Origin: an uncultured Collinsella sp.
GTDB lineage: Bacteria > Actinomycetota > Coriobacteriia > Coriobacteriales > Coriobacteriaceae
Reading direction: 5' to 3'
Length of the DNA: 36,609 nt
NCBI GenBank assembly: GCA_902495945.1
Contig: CABUZD010000005.1
Coordinates: forward strand, 1-36,609
Shown here: piece after piece, positions 1 to 6,726 of the stretch
Position numbering within the stretch: the stretch's first letter is position 1
Layout of the letters: each line of letters starts with the position of its first letter
The notes under the pieces: generated by a model
What the model was told of the DNA's origin: nothing
Seen by the model: only the letters and a program-made list of their open reading frames with translations
Databases searched by the model: none
Position numbers and translations under genes: made by a program

Positions 1-34
1 GCGGTTAAAAGCGGGCACGGAATTTAAACGGCTG

Positions 35-65
35 AAAAAGGGGCATCGACCTGCGCCGATACCCC
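35..65 (-). terminator. Rho-independent terminator, minus strand
   Basis: Reading the minus strand, GGGGTATCG (57-65) pairs with CGATGCCCC (40-48) with one G-U wobble, and is followed by five T residues (35-39). It lies about 200 bp beyond the tetR stop codon and would end the larBC-tetR transcript. On the plus strand no T tract follows the stem, so it is not bidirectional. Confidence 0.65.
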
Positions 66-259
66 TAAAGTAGACACACATTTTGTCCTATAAGCCCCAG
101 CTGCGGGGTCTTTGCTGCGCTCGAGCAAGCAGCCCAACATATAAATCTAAATTTGGATGGGAAGGGCTTGTTGCTGTTGGGGGGGCGTTGAAGCGCGAGT
201 GACACTTTGGGATGCGTGGCGCCCTGGGTTGGGGCGATGCTTTGGGGTGAGCTTCTTAC
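66..259. other. Non-coding stretch downstream of tetR
   Basis: No convincing gene is seen here. It contains a small palindrome (CCCC at 95-98 pairing with GGGG at 105-108 around a CAGCTG core) and a GC-rich tail. Short open frames in it lack ribosome binding sites and recognisable domains. Confidence 0.5.
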
Positions 260-799
260 TTAGCCGAAGAGGGGCTTTATGGCTGAGAGGTAGTCTTTGG
301 CTACGTCGGCTTTGTCTGCTTGGAAGTTGTGCCAGGCCCACCATTGGACCATTCCTACGAAGCTTGAGGCTATGTGGTGTAGTAGGAAGCTGCGATCCAT
401 GGTGGCGGCGGGGCCGTTTGGGTCGTTGGGGACGGTTTCGGCTGCTCGTGACATGATGGTCTTACGTAGGCAATCGGCGAAGACGCGTGAGCCGGCGCCG
501 GCTACGAGGGCTCGAACGCCCTGGCGGCGCTCCCAGAGGTTGTTGAGGATATGCTCGACCTGCACGAGCGGATCATCGAGGGGCGTACCGTCATCGTCGA
601 GGGCATGGGTGCAGATATCGCACACGAGCTCAGCGAGTAGGTCATCTTTGCTCTTGAAGAGGCCGTAGAACGTGGCCCGACCCACATGGGCGCGAGCGAT
701 GATGTCACCGACGGTGATCTTGCCGTAGTCCTCTTCGCGCAGCAGCTCGGAGAACGCCGCGACGATCGCAGCGCGGCTTTTTGCCTTGCGGGCATCCAT
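260..799 (-). CDS. TetR/AcrR-family transcriptional regulator
   Basis: Protein of 179 aa. The N-terminus (about residues 8-55) is a typical TetR helix-turn-helix: AAIVAAFSELL, then ITVGDIIARAHVGRATFY, then the LFKSKDDLL segment. The C-terminal half ends with a helix containing FVGMVQWWAWHNF, resembling the TetR_C_8-type ligand domain of Gram-positive regulators (family assignment from memory). The ATG at 799 is chosen because the HTH starts right after it; the open frame continues upstream to 1012, but that part is Arg-rich and overlaps larC. The gene begins 2 bp after the larC stop codon, so it is the last gene of a larB-larC-tetR operon. Its likely job is to repress this operon, probably through the palindrome at 2563-2596. 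The ligand is unknown; nickel, lactate or a cofactor intermediate are possibilities. Confidence 0.85.
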   Translation of the reverse strand: MDARKAKSRAAIVAAFSELLREEDYGKITVGDIIARAHVGRATFYGLFKSKDDLLAELVCDICTHALDDDGTPLDDPLVQVEHILNNLWERRQGVRALVAGAGSRVFADCLRKTIMSRAAETVPNDPNGPAATMDRSFLLHHIASSFVGMVQWWAWHNFQADKADVAKDYLSAIKPLFG

Positions 800-801
800 G
801 G

Positions 802-1725
802 CTATGCGTCCGCGTGAACGAGCAGGCAGCGGAGCGTACCGGAGCAACCTTCGTAGGGGCGTTTGCCGGCGCCGTAGCCGACGGCTTCGATGCGGTAGCG
901 TGAGGGCAGTTGGTCGGACGTGCGCAGCGCGGTGACGATGGCGGCGCCCGTCGGCGTCACGAGCTCGCCGGCGACCGGTGCAGGCGTGAGGGCGATATTG
1001 CCCGCCTGGCACAGGTTGACGACAGCGGGGACGGGAATGGGCATGAGGCCGTGGGCACAGTGGATGGTGCCGTGACCCTCGGAGAGCGACTCGACCACGA
1101 TGTCCTCAATACCAAGGTCGTCGAGGCAGATGGCGACAGAGCAGACGTCGACGATGGAGTCGACGGCGCCCACCTCGTGAAACAGGACGGTGTCGGGCGT
1201 TTTGCCGTGAGCCTTGGCCTCGGCAGCGGCGAGTACGGAAAAAATGGCGAGGGCGCGACGCTTGGCGCCATCGCTTAGCTGCGAGCCGTCGATGATGGCT
1301 GTGACGTCCGCCAAAGAACGGTGGTGATGGTGGTGGGCGTGATGATGGCCCTCGTGGCCATGACCGTGGGCCTCATGGTCATGGTCGTGGTTGTGTGTGT
1401 GCTCGTGTTCGTGCTCACCATGATCATGATGGTGATGCTCATGCTCGTGCGTGTGCTCGGCAGCTGCTTCGTTGCCGTAGAGCCAGGCCATATCGTGATC
1501 GTGGTTCTCGAGCTCTTCTGCCAGCTGAACGTCGAAATCGCAGGCGTCGATGCCATGCTTGTTTACGCGCGTCACGGCGATCGAAAAGCCGTCGACCGGC
1601 AGCGTGGCGAGCTGTTCGCGCAGGTGCTCCTCGTTGGCGCCCAGGTCGAGCAGGGCCGCGACGGTCATATCGCCGCTGATGCCCGAGGTGCCATCGATGA
1701 TAAGCGTGTGCTGATGGTTAGACAT
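802..1725 (-). CDS. larC: Nickel-pincer cofactor biosynthesis protein LarC, LarC1 part only
   Basis: Protein of 307 aa related to LarC, the CTP-dependent nickel-inserting enzyme that completes the NPN cofactor of lactate racemase and related enzymes. Family features seen: the N-terminal DGTSGISGDM motif, FHEVGAVDSIVD, the SEGHGTIHCAHG and PVAGELVTPTGAA segments, and a final GYGAGKR block. Residues 91-135 form a His-rich linker (26 of 45 are His), probably nickel-binding. The protein stops shortly after GYGAGKR, exactly where fused LarC proteins continue into LarC2 (the CTP-binding domain). No LarC2 sequence follows in any frame because the next gene starts 2 bp later. The Shine-Dalgarno AAGGAG overlaps the larB stop, indicating translational coupling. 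A separate larC2 elsewhere in the genome, or a divergent activity, is possible. Confidence 0.88.
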   Translation of the reverse strand: MSNHQHTLIIDGTSGISGDMTVAALLDLGANEEHLREQLATLPVDGFSIAVTRVNKHGIDACDFDVQLAEELENHDHDMAWLYGNEAAAEHTHEHEHHHHDHGEHEHEHTHNHDHDHEAHGHGHEGHHHAHHHHHRSLADVTAIIDGSQLSDGAKRRALAIFSVLAAAEAKAHGKTPDTVLFHEVGAVDSIVDVCSVAICLDDLGIEDIVVESLSEGHGTIHCAHGLMPIPVPAVVNLCQAGNIALTPAPVAGELVTPTGAAIVTALRTSDQLPSRYRIEAVGYGAGKRPYEGCSGTLRCLLVHADA

Positions 1726-1735
1726 GGAATGCTCC

Positions 1736-2518
1736 TTAACGGGCGCGGGGTGTGCCGGCGCTCAGATGATTGATAAGACTTGCCTGGTATGCGGCACCAA
1801 AGCCGTTGTCGATATTGACGACCGAAACGCCGCTGGCGCAGGAGTTGAGCATGGCGAGCAGTGCGGCTACGCCACCAAAGCTCGCGCCGTAGCCCACGCT
1901 GGTGGGAACGGCAATGACCGGACAGCTCACCAGGCCGCCGATAACGCTCGCCAGCGCGCCTTCCATGCCGGCGATGGCGATGACCACCTGTGCCTGGGCA
2001 AGTTCCTCGGCATGCGCGAGCAGACGGTGCAGGCCGGCGACACCCACGTCGTAGAGGCGGTCGACCTCGTTGCCATAGAACTCGGCCGTCAATGCGGCTT
2101 CCTCGGCGACGGGCAGGTCGCTCGTGCCGGCGCAGGCGACGACGATGCGTCCGTTGCCGGTAGGGGAGGGCTTGCCTCCCACGAGGGCGAGCTGTGCGTC
2201 CGGGACATATCCCAGGTCGATGCCGTTGTCGAGGAGCTCCGAGGTGCGGTCTGCCTTTTCGGCGTCCAGGCGCGTGACCAGGATGCGCTCCTGGCCGGCA
2301 TCGTGCAGCGCTTCGATAATGGCGGCAATCTGCTCGGCGGTTTTACCGGCGCCGTAGACAACCTCGCCGGCTCCCTGGCGCACCCCGCGCGAAAGATCGA
2401 GCTGCGCAAAACCCAGATCGGCGGTTGGCGCCGTCTGGATGCGCGTAAGCGCGTCGGCAGGGGCGACTGATCCGCCGGCAACATCGCTCAGCAGCTGCTC
2501 AAGATCTCGCTTATCCAT
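1736..2518 (-). CDS. larB: Nickel-pincer cofactor biosynthesis protein LarB
   Basis: Protein of 260 aa. LarB carboxylates and hydrolyses nicotinic acid adenine dinucleotide, the first step of nickel-pincer nucleotide synthesis. The C-terminal half is an AIR-carboxylase (PurE)-like fold, seen in the VVACAGTSDLPVAEEAALTAEFYG segment, the glycine-rich VIAIAGMEGALASVIGGLV segment and PVIAVPTSVGYG. The N-terminal part holds the LarB-specific GAGEVVYGAGKTAEQ stretch. The ATG at 2518 is preferred over one 11 codons upstream because GAAGGGAA lies at Shine-Dalgarno distance from it. The gene is followed by larC with a 10-bp gap. larE (the sulfur transferase) is not in the window. Confidence 0.92.
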   Translation of the reverse strand: MDKRDLEQLLSDVAGGSVAPADALTRIQTAPTADLGFAQLDLSRGVRQGAGEVVYGAGKTAEQIAAIIEALHDAGQERILVTRLDAEKADRTSELLDNGIDLGYVPDAQLALVGGKPSPTGNGRIVVACAGTSDLPVAEEAALTAEFYGNEVDRLYDVGVAGLHRLLAHAEELAQAQVVIAIAGMEGALASVIGGLVSCPVIAVPTSVGYGASFGGVAALLAMLNSCASGVSVVNIDNGFGAAYQASLINHLSAGTPRAR

Positions 2519-2562
2519 ATATGTTCCCTTCGACGGCGCAAAGTCTAGCACTCAAAGGGTAT

Positions 2563-2596
2563 GTTTCCGAACACTAAGACAAAATTGTTCGGAAAC
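2563..2596. promoter_or_regulatory. 11-bp inverted repeat, candidate operator of the larBC-tetR operon
   Basis: GTTTCCGAACA (2563-2573) and its perfect reverse complement TGTTCGGAAAC (2586-2596) are separated by 12 bp. The repeat lies 45-78 bp upstream of the larB start, between serB and larB on the minus strand. No T tract follows either arm, so an operator is more likely than a terminator. The TetR-family gene at the end of the same operon is the natural candidate binder; this is inference. Confidence 0.6.
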
Positions 2597-2632
2597 TATA
2601 GGACAGACTGATTCAATTGTTAGACGGATCGG

Positions 2633-3268
2633 CTAGTCACGCAGGATGATGTCCATGGCGAGCATCAGGTTGCGCTCGTCGATGGCAAACGGGGCGGCCT
2701 CGCGCGTCTTGGGCTTGGCGCAAAACGCGATGCCCGTGCCCGCGGCCTGAATCATGGGGATGTCGTTGGCGCCGTCGCCGATCGCGACGGTGTGGGCCAT
2801 GTCGACACCGCACTCAACCGCCCAATCCAGCAGCTGGATGAGCTTGGACTCCTTGGTCACGATGTCTGCCGCCAGCTTACCGGTGAGCTTGCCGTCCACG
2901 ACCTCCAGGCGGTTAGCGAGGCAAAAGTCGATGCCCGCGGCGGCCACGATCTTGTCGGCGACTTCGTGAAAGCCGCCGCTTACCACGCCGACCTTCCAGC
3001 CCTTGCTGTGTGCCGAGCGCACAAGCTCCAGCGCGCCGGGGGTAAACGTCACGCGCTCAAAGGTGCGCTCGAATACGCTCTCATCCAAGCCGGCAAGCAG
3101 CCCCACGCGTTCCTCGAGCGCCTGCTTAAAGTCGAGCTCGCCGCGCATGGCGCGCTCGGTGATCTGCGCTACCTGCTCGCCCACGCCGGCCTCCTCGCCC
3201 AACAGGTCGATGACCTCCTGGTTGATGAGCGTGGAGTCGATATCCATAACGATGAGGCGTGCGGTCAT
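2633..3268 (-). CDS. serB: Phosphoserine phosphatase SerB
   Basis: Protein of 211 aa, a HAD-superfamily phosphatase performing the last step of serine synthesis. Motif I is MDIDST (nucleophile Asp9, acid/base Asp11), motif II is VVSGGF, the conserved lysine is in VTKESKL, and motif III is GDGANDIPM. The cap domain contains the SerB-typical EEAGVGEQVAQITERAM and LDFKQALEERV segments. It lacks the N-terminal ACT domains of longer SerB proteins. The ATG at 3268 is chosen because MTARLIVMDID starts the fold immediately; the 15 extra codons upstream have no family similarity. larB follows 114 bp downstream on the same strand with no clear terminator between, so some read-through is possible. Confidence 0.93.
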   Translation of the reverse strand: MTARLIVMDIDSTLINQEVIDLLGEEAGVGEQVAQITERAMRGELDFKQALEERVGLLAGLDESVFERTFERVTFTPGALELVRSAHSKGWKVGVVSGGFHEVADKIVAAAGIDFCLANRLEVVDGKLTGKLAADIVTKESKLIQLLDWAVECGVDMAHTVAIGDGANDIPMIQAAGTGIAFCAKPKTREAAPFAIDERNLMLAMDIILRD

Positions 3269-3430
3269 GACGGGCCTTTCCGAGTGCGGTTGTATTGGGG
3301 CACATTGTCGCACGCCGCGCGCTTGGGCGACGGCCAGGCCGCGTCAATTGTTTCGTCTCCGTCAAGTCTTTGGGCAAGAGCTACTTTTTCGCGGCACATC
3401 GACGCGGGTGCGATAAGATAGAACGCCATG

Positions 3431-3503
3431 CCCGGCTGCGCGGTTTACGCAGGCTGGGCAAATCTGTACGACGCCGCCCGGAACGACACGGGGCGGCACA
3501 GAT
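3431..3503 (+). promoter_or_regulatory. Structured leader upstream of aspS
   Basis: Two stem-loops precede the aspS ribosome binding site. The first (about 3431-3460) pairs GCCC-GGCTGCG with CGCAG-GCTGGGC. The second has two stacked stems: ATCTGT (3462-3467) with ACAGAT (3498-3503), and GCCGCCC (3473-3479) with GGGCGGC (3491-3497), with a 5-nt bulge on one side. A -10-like TAAGAT lies at 3414-3419, so both would be in the transcript. It does not match a T-box: the UGGN bulge is absent. Regulatory function is inferred. Confidence 0.4.
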
Positions 3504-3524
3504 CCATAAAGGAGGATCACTGGT

Positions 3525-5312
3525 ATGAGCCAGACCCGTCCCATCGATGAGCATTCCATGCACACCCGTACCTGCGGCGAGCTTCGCTTCGAGAACGTGG
3601 GCGAAGAGGTCACCCTCACCGGTTGGGTGAGCCGTCGCCGCGACCACGGCGGCCTTATCTTCTGTGACCTTCGCGACCGCGAGGGCATCACGCAGCTCAC
3701 CTTCGACCCCGAGCACTCCGACGGCGATGCCTTTAAGATCGCCGAGACCATGCGTCCCGAGTGGCCCATCAAGATCCACGGCGTCGTGCGCGCTCGTGGC
3801 GAGGAGACCACCAACACCAAGCTCGCGACCGGCGAGATCGAGGTCCTGACCGACCACGCCGAGGTACTCAATACGTCCGTCACCCCGCCGTTCCAGATCG
3901 AGGACGGCATCGAGACCAGCGAGGACACCCGCCTGCGCTATCGCTATCTGGACCTCCGTCGTCCCGAAATGATGGCCAACCTCAAGCTGCGCTCCGACTT
4001 CACCTTTGCCATTCGCGAGGCGCTGCACAACCGTGAGTTCATGGAGGTTGAGACGCCCTCCCTGTTCAAGTCCACGCCCGAGGGCGCCCGCGACTTCATC
4101 GTTCCCAGCCGTATTCAGCCGGGCAACTTCTACGCCCTGCCGCAGTCCCCGCAGCTCCTGAAGCAGCTGCTCATGGTCGGTGGCGTCGAGCGCTACTACC
4201 AGGTTGCCAAGTGCTTCCGCGACGAGGACCTGCGTGCCGACCGTCAGCCCGAGTTCACCCAGGTCGATATCGAGATGTCCTTCGTGGACCAGAACGATGT
4301 CATGAGCGCGCTCGAAGAGGTTCTTGCCGATGCCTTCGGTCGCATGGGTGTCGAGATGCCCACGCCGCTGCGTCGCATGAACTACTGGGATGCCATGGAC
4401 ACCTATGGCTCCGACAAGCCCGATACCCGCTATGGCATGCACCTGGTCGACCTGACCGACATCTTTGCCAACTCCAAGTTCAAGGTCTTTGCGACCGCCG
4501 CAAATGAGGAGGGCTCTGTCGTCAAGGCCATCAACGCCAAGGGCGCCGGTGCCTGGGCACGTGCCAAGATCGATAAGCTCGCCGGCGTGGCCTCCACGTT
4601 TGGCGCCAAGGGCCTGGCATGGATCGCCTTCCGCGAGGACGGCTCCATCAACAGCCCCATCGTCAAGTTCTTCTCGGACGAGGAGATGGCGGCTCTGCGC
4701 GAGCGCATGGACGTCGAGCCCGGCGACCTTGTGATGTTCGCCGCCGGCCCGCGCCTGCTCTCCGACGAGATCCTGGGCGGCATGCGTTCCCACATGGCCA
4801 ACGCGCTCGAGATCAAGCGCGAGGGCCACGACTTCCTGTGGGTCGTCAACTTCCCGCTGTTCCATTGGGACGAGGATCGCAAGGCCTATGCTGCCGAGCA
4901 CCAGCCCTTTACCCTGCCGACCGAGACCGACATCGCCAAGATCGAGGCCGATCCGCTGGCGGCTGGTTCTTGCACCTACGACTTTGTCATGGACGGCTTT
5001 GAGGCTGGCGGCGGCGGTATGCGTATCCACAACGCCGAGATGCAGATGTCCATGCTCAAGCTCCTGGGCTTTACCGAGGAGCGTGCCGAGTCGCAGTTTG
5101 GCTTCCTCATGGAGGCCCTCAAGTTTGGTGCGCCCCCGATGGGCGGTTTCGCTCTGGGCCTGGACCGCGTGTGCATGCTGCTCACCGGCTCTGACTCCAT
5201 CCGCGACGTCATGGCGTTCCCCAAGACGGCCAGCGGCTCCGACCTCATGTCGGGCGCCCCGAGTGCCGTTTCCGGCGCCCAGCTCAAGGACGTCAGCCTG
5301 CGCCTGATGTAG
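3525..5312 (+). CDS. aspS: Aspartyl-tRNA synthetase
   Basis: Protein of 595 aa, the normal length of bacterial AspRS; it charges tRNA-Asp in the cytoplasm. An OB-fold anticodon-binding domain (about 20-115) is followed by the class II catalytic core. Motif 2 is the FRDEDLRADRQPEFTQ segment near residue 231, and motif 3 is GLDRVCMLL near residue 545; the bacterial GAD insertion lies between about 290 and 430. The start is set by a strong AAAGGAGG nine bases upstream. The anticodon loop reads RRRDHGG, with His at a position linked by published work on Pseudomonas AspRS to non-discriminating (Asp/Asn) enzymes, so it may also charge tRNA-Asn; a second position does not match either class clearly. 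Monocistronic, with its own terminator. Confidence 0.97.
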   Translation: MSQTRPIDEHSMHTRTCGELRFENVGEEVTLTGWVSRRRDHGGLIFCDLRDREGITQLTFDPEHSDGDAFKIAETMRPEWPIKIHGVVRARGEETTNTKLATGEIEVLTDHAEVLNTSVTPPFQIEDGIETSEDTRLRYRYLDLRRPEMMANLKLRSDFTFAIREALHNREFMEVETPSLFKSTPEGARDFIVPSRIQPGNFYALPQSPQLLKQLLMVGGVERYYQVAKCFRDEDLRADRQPEFTQVDIEMSFVDQNDVMSALEEVLADAFGRMGVEMPTPLRRMNYWDAMDTYGSDKPDTRYGMHLVDLTDIFANSKFKVFATAANEEGSVVKAINAKGAGAWARAKIDKLAGVASTFGAKGLAWIAFREDGSINSPIVKFFSDEEMAALRERMDVEPGDLVMFAAGPRLLSDEILGGMRSHMANALEIKREGHDFLWVVNFPLFHWDEDRKAYAAEHQPFTLPTETDIAKIEADPLAAGSCTYDFVMDGFEAGGGGMRIHNAEMQMSMLKLLGFTEERAESQFGFLMEALKFGAPPMGGFALGLDRVCMLLTGSDSIRDVMAFPKTASGSDLMSGAPSAVSGAQLKDVSLRLM

Positions 5313-5337
5313 GCGAGCGACTACATATTGCCCGTTG

Positions 5338-5370
5338 CGAGGGAAGGACGCGTGCCTTCCCTCGTTTTTT
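5338..5370 (+). terminator. Rho-independent terminator of aspS
   Basis: CGAGGGAAGG (5338-5347) pairs perfectly with CCTTCCCTCG (5355-5364) around a 7-nt loop, followed by six T residues (5365-5370). This is a textbook terminator 26 bp after the aspS stop. Confidence 0.93.
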
Positions 5371-5411
5371 ATACGCCGAGGTTGCGAGGGTATAGGTTGA
5401 CTGGGCGTCGC

Positions 5412-5519
5412 GGAAACTACGTCCCAGAATTTGCGTCCAAAACGGGTCGCAGTTTCCCAAACAGGCCCCTTTGGGAAACTGCGTCCCAGAATCCAGCCAA
5501 ATAACGGGTCGCACTTTCC
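5412..5519. repeat. Two 46-bp palindromic direct repeats with a nested perfect inverted repeat
   Basis: Unit 1 (5412-5457) and unit 2 (5474-5519) each begin GGAAACT, contain CGTCCCAGAAT and AACGGGTCGCA, and end TTTCC, so each is nearly palindromic and the two are direct repeats. Between them, AGTTTCCCAAA (5451-5461) and TTTGGGAAACT (5470-5480) form a perfect 11-bp inverted repeat with an 8-bp spacer. It fills the intergenic gap between aspS and the HPr-like gene and looks like a dispersed intergenic element. No coding potential is seen. Confidence 0.75.
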
Positions 5520-5558
5520 GGTTGAGCCTTCTGGCGGGCTTCAACAAGCATCTAACGC

Positions 5559-5564
5559 TACAAT
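5559..5564 (+). promoter_or_regulatory. Candidate -10 box of the HPr-like gene
   Basis: TACAAT lies 55 bp upstream of the HPr start and directly after the 46-bp repeats. No good -35 hexamer is found at 16-18 bp, so the promoter is weak or needs help. A small hairpin (GGCTGG 5576-5581 with CCAGCC 5587-5592) would be in the 5' leader. Confidence 0.35.
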
Positions 5565-5618
5565 AACTACCACATGGCTGGGTTTGCCAGCCGAATGTAC
5601 GATGTCGTGGGAGGGGAC

Positions 5619-5867
5619 ATGGTCGAGTTTACAAAGACGATTAAAGATCCGTTGGGATTGCATGCCCGCCCGGTTGCGCTGCTCTATGACATTATCGCCA
5701 AGCATCGTAGTGACGTGTCGGTCAGCATCGGTGACCGCCATACCGACGGTCGCGACGTTATAGGGCTCATGGCACTCTGTGGCGAATGTGGCGAAGACGT
5801 CGTGTTCCGCGTTTCGGGCGTGGATGAGGCCTCCTGCGTCACGTCGATCAGAAACCTCTCGCTCTAA
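5619..5867 (+). CDS. HPr-family phosphocarrier with Asp at position 46
   Basis: Protein of 82 aa. It aligns without gaps to Bacillus subtilis HPr over the N-terminal 50 residues: GLHARP places the catalytic His at residue 15, as in canonical HPr, and KHRSDVSV matches the following strand. HPr accepts phosphate from enzyme I at His15 and passes it to sugar-specific PTS enzymes. The position equivalent to the regulatory Ser46 is Asp (GRDVIGLMALCG), so HPr kinase could not modify it; an acidic residue there imitates the phosphorylated form in studied HPr mutants. Two Cys residues (54, 57) are unusual. The start at 5619 is chosen because GGGAGGGG precedes it and it puts His at 15; an ATG 15 codons upstream has no such signal. 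The gene stands alone: no ptsI or PTS EII gene is in the window. It may be a secondary or regulatory HPr. Confidence 0.87.
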   Translation: MVEFTKTIKDPLGLHARPVALLYDIIAKHRSDVSVSIGDRHTDGRDVIGLMALCGECGEDVVFRVSGVDEASCVTSIRNLSL

Positions 5868-5877
5868 CCTCAACAAT

Positions 5878-5904
5878 GTGACAAGGGGACAGTCCCCTTG
5901 TTGC
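5878..5904 (+). terminator. Palindromic hairpin after the HPr-like gene
   Basis: ACAAGGGGA (5881-5889) pairs perfectly with TCCCCTTGT (5893-5901) around CAG, and G-U pairs extend the stem. Only a weak T stretch follows, so termination is possible but not certain. The GGGGACAGTCCCC core is the type of short hairpin that occurs repeatedly between genes in such genomes. Confidence 0.45.
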
Positions 5905-6006
5905 ATAAATTGGTATGACAAGGCACCGCAAAGAGATGGTCTTTGCCGCGCCCTTTTGTTTCGTATAGGAAACTTTTTCGAAATCTGAATGGGGACCCTT
6001 TCCAAA

Positions 6007-6056
6007 AAGTTAACCACGTGTTAGTTTACTAAAGCGAACATAGGCGTGGTTAACTT
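6007..6056. promoter_or_regulatory. 12-bp perfect inverted repeat upstream of feoA, candidate operator
   Basis: AAGTTAACCACG (6007-6018) and CGTGGTTAACTT (6045-6056) are perfect reverse complements, 26 bp apart, 45-94 bp upstream of feoA. The spacer contains the smaller palindrome TTAGTTTACTAA (6020-6031). The 10-mer GTGGTTAACT (6046-6055) recurs at 9206-9215 just before the FeoB-associated gene. An iron-responsive regulator is the likely binder; its identity is not known. Confidence 0.5.
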
Positions 6057-6100
6057 ATACCGCGTCGATGTTGAGGACGAACTGACGTTAGGAGCCACTC

Positions 6101-6343
6101 ATGTCTTGCGGACCGCAGATGCCGGCAATGCCGCTTTCGATGGTAAAAGCGGGCGAAACCGTGCGCGTGTCTCGTGTAAAGGGCAATGAGGATATGAAGC
6201 ACCACCTCAAGGACCTCGGCTTTGTCGAGGGCAGCGAAATCCACGTGGTGAGCTCGAGTGGCGCCAATATCATCGTCACTGTGCTCGGCGCACGCTTTGG
6301 CATCGATTCCAAGGTTGCCATGCACATCATGACCGTCGGTTAG
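6101..6343 (+). CDS. feoA: FeoA domain protein (first copy)
   Basis: Protein of 80 aa with an SH3-like FeoA domain: the MVKAGETVRVSRVKG strand, MKHHLKDLGFVEGSEIHVV and a C-terminal GARFGIDSKVAMHIMTV strand. FeoA proteins are small cytosolic partners of the ferrous iron permease FeoB. The start has a good Shine-Dalgarno (TTAGGAG). A short extra N-terminus contains Cys3 and two Met-Pro pairs. It is the first gene of a feoA-feoA-feoB operon; a second FeoA follows after 39 bp. The two copies are clearly different in sequence, so this is not a recent duplication. Confidence 0.92.
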   Translation: MSCGPQMPAMPLSMVKAGETVRVSRVKGNEDMKHHLKDLGFVEGSEIHVVSSSGANIIVTVLGARFGIDSKVAMHIMTVG

Positions 6344-6382
6344 TCCACAGCATTTGATAAAAACCGAAAGGGGGACAAGAGG

Positions 6383-6604
6383 ATGAAGACGTTGGGTGAC
6401 GTTAAGGTGGGCGAGAGCTCCACCATCGTCAAGCTTCACGGTGAGGGCGCGCTTCGCCGCCACCTTATGGACCTGGGGCTCATCAAGGGCACTTCGTTCA
6501 AGGTCGTAAAGGTAGCACCGCTCGGCGATCCGGTCGAGATCAACGTGCGCGGCTACGAGCTTTCCATCCGCAAGGAGGAGGCGGCCGTCGTCGAGGTCCA
6601 GTAG
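6383..6604 (+). CDS. feoA: FeoA domain protein (second copy)
   Basis: Protein of 73 aa with the same SH3-like FeoA fold: KTLGDVKVGES, then HLMDLGLIKGTSFKVVKVAPLGDPVEI, ending in the typical RGYELSIRKEEAAVVEV strand. This copy is closer to the classical FeoA consensus (the G-DPVEI--RGYELSLR block) than the first one. The Shine-Dalgarno is AAAGGGGG. Two separate FeoA proteins beside one FeoB is common in Firmicutes and Actinobacteria; the usual reading is that they bind the FeoB G-domain or C-terminus as separate partners. Confidence 0.94.
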   Translation: MKTLGDVKVGESSTIVKLHGEGALRRHLMDLGLIKGTSFKVVKVAPLGDPVEINVRGYELSIRKEEAAVVEVQ

Positions 6605-6624
6605 GGGCTTGCTACGTATATTTC

Positions 6625-6659
6625 TGCAGATAAAGTTAGGTTTTTCTAACTTAATGCAG
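6625..6659. promoter_or_regulatory. IdeR/DtxR-like box between feoA and feoB
   Basis: AAGTTAG (6633-6639) and CTAACTT (6646-6652) form an inverted repeat, flanked by CTGCA (6625-6629) and TGCAG (6655-6659), which also pair. The 19 bp at 6636-6654 match the actinobacterial IdeR/DtxR consensus TTAGGTTAGGCTAACCTAA at 15 of 19 positions. It lies 70 bp upstream of feoB in a 122-bp gap, so feoB may have its own iron-regulated promoter. Assignment to IdeR/DtxR is by similarity only. Confidence 0.55.
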
Positions 6660-6726
6660 CACTTTGAAGCACATTATCCAGCCTGCGCGGAGAAAGCAGC
6701 GCAGGCACACAAGGAAGAAGGATTGA

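Noticed and set aside
260..1012. N-terminal extension of the TetR-family protein to 250 aa
   Set aside because: The extra 71 residues are Arg-rich, overlap larC in another frame and match no TetR protein; the HTH begins just after the ATG at 799.
1321..1460. Possible tandem repeat or CRISPR-like array on the plus strand
   Set aside because: The repetitive look comes from His codons (CAT/CAC, read as atg/gtg on the plus strand) in the LarC linker.
3431..3503. T-box riboswitch before aspS
   Set aside because: The GGGCGGCAC segment is only weakly similar to the T-box motif, and the UGGN needed to pair with a tRNA end is absent, as is a specifier loop.
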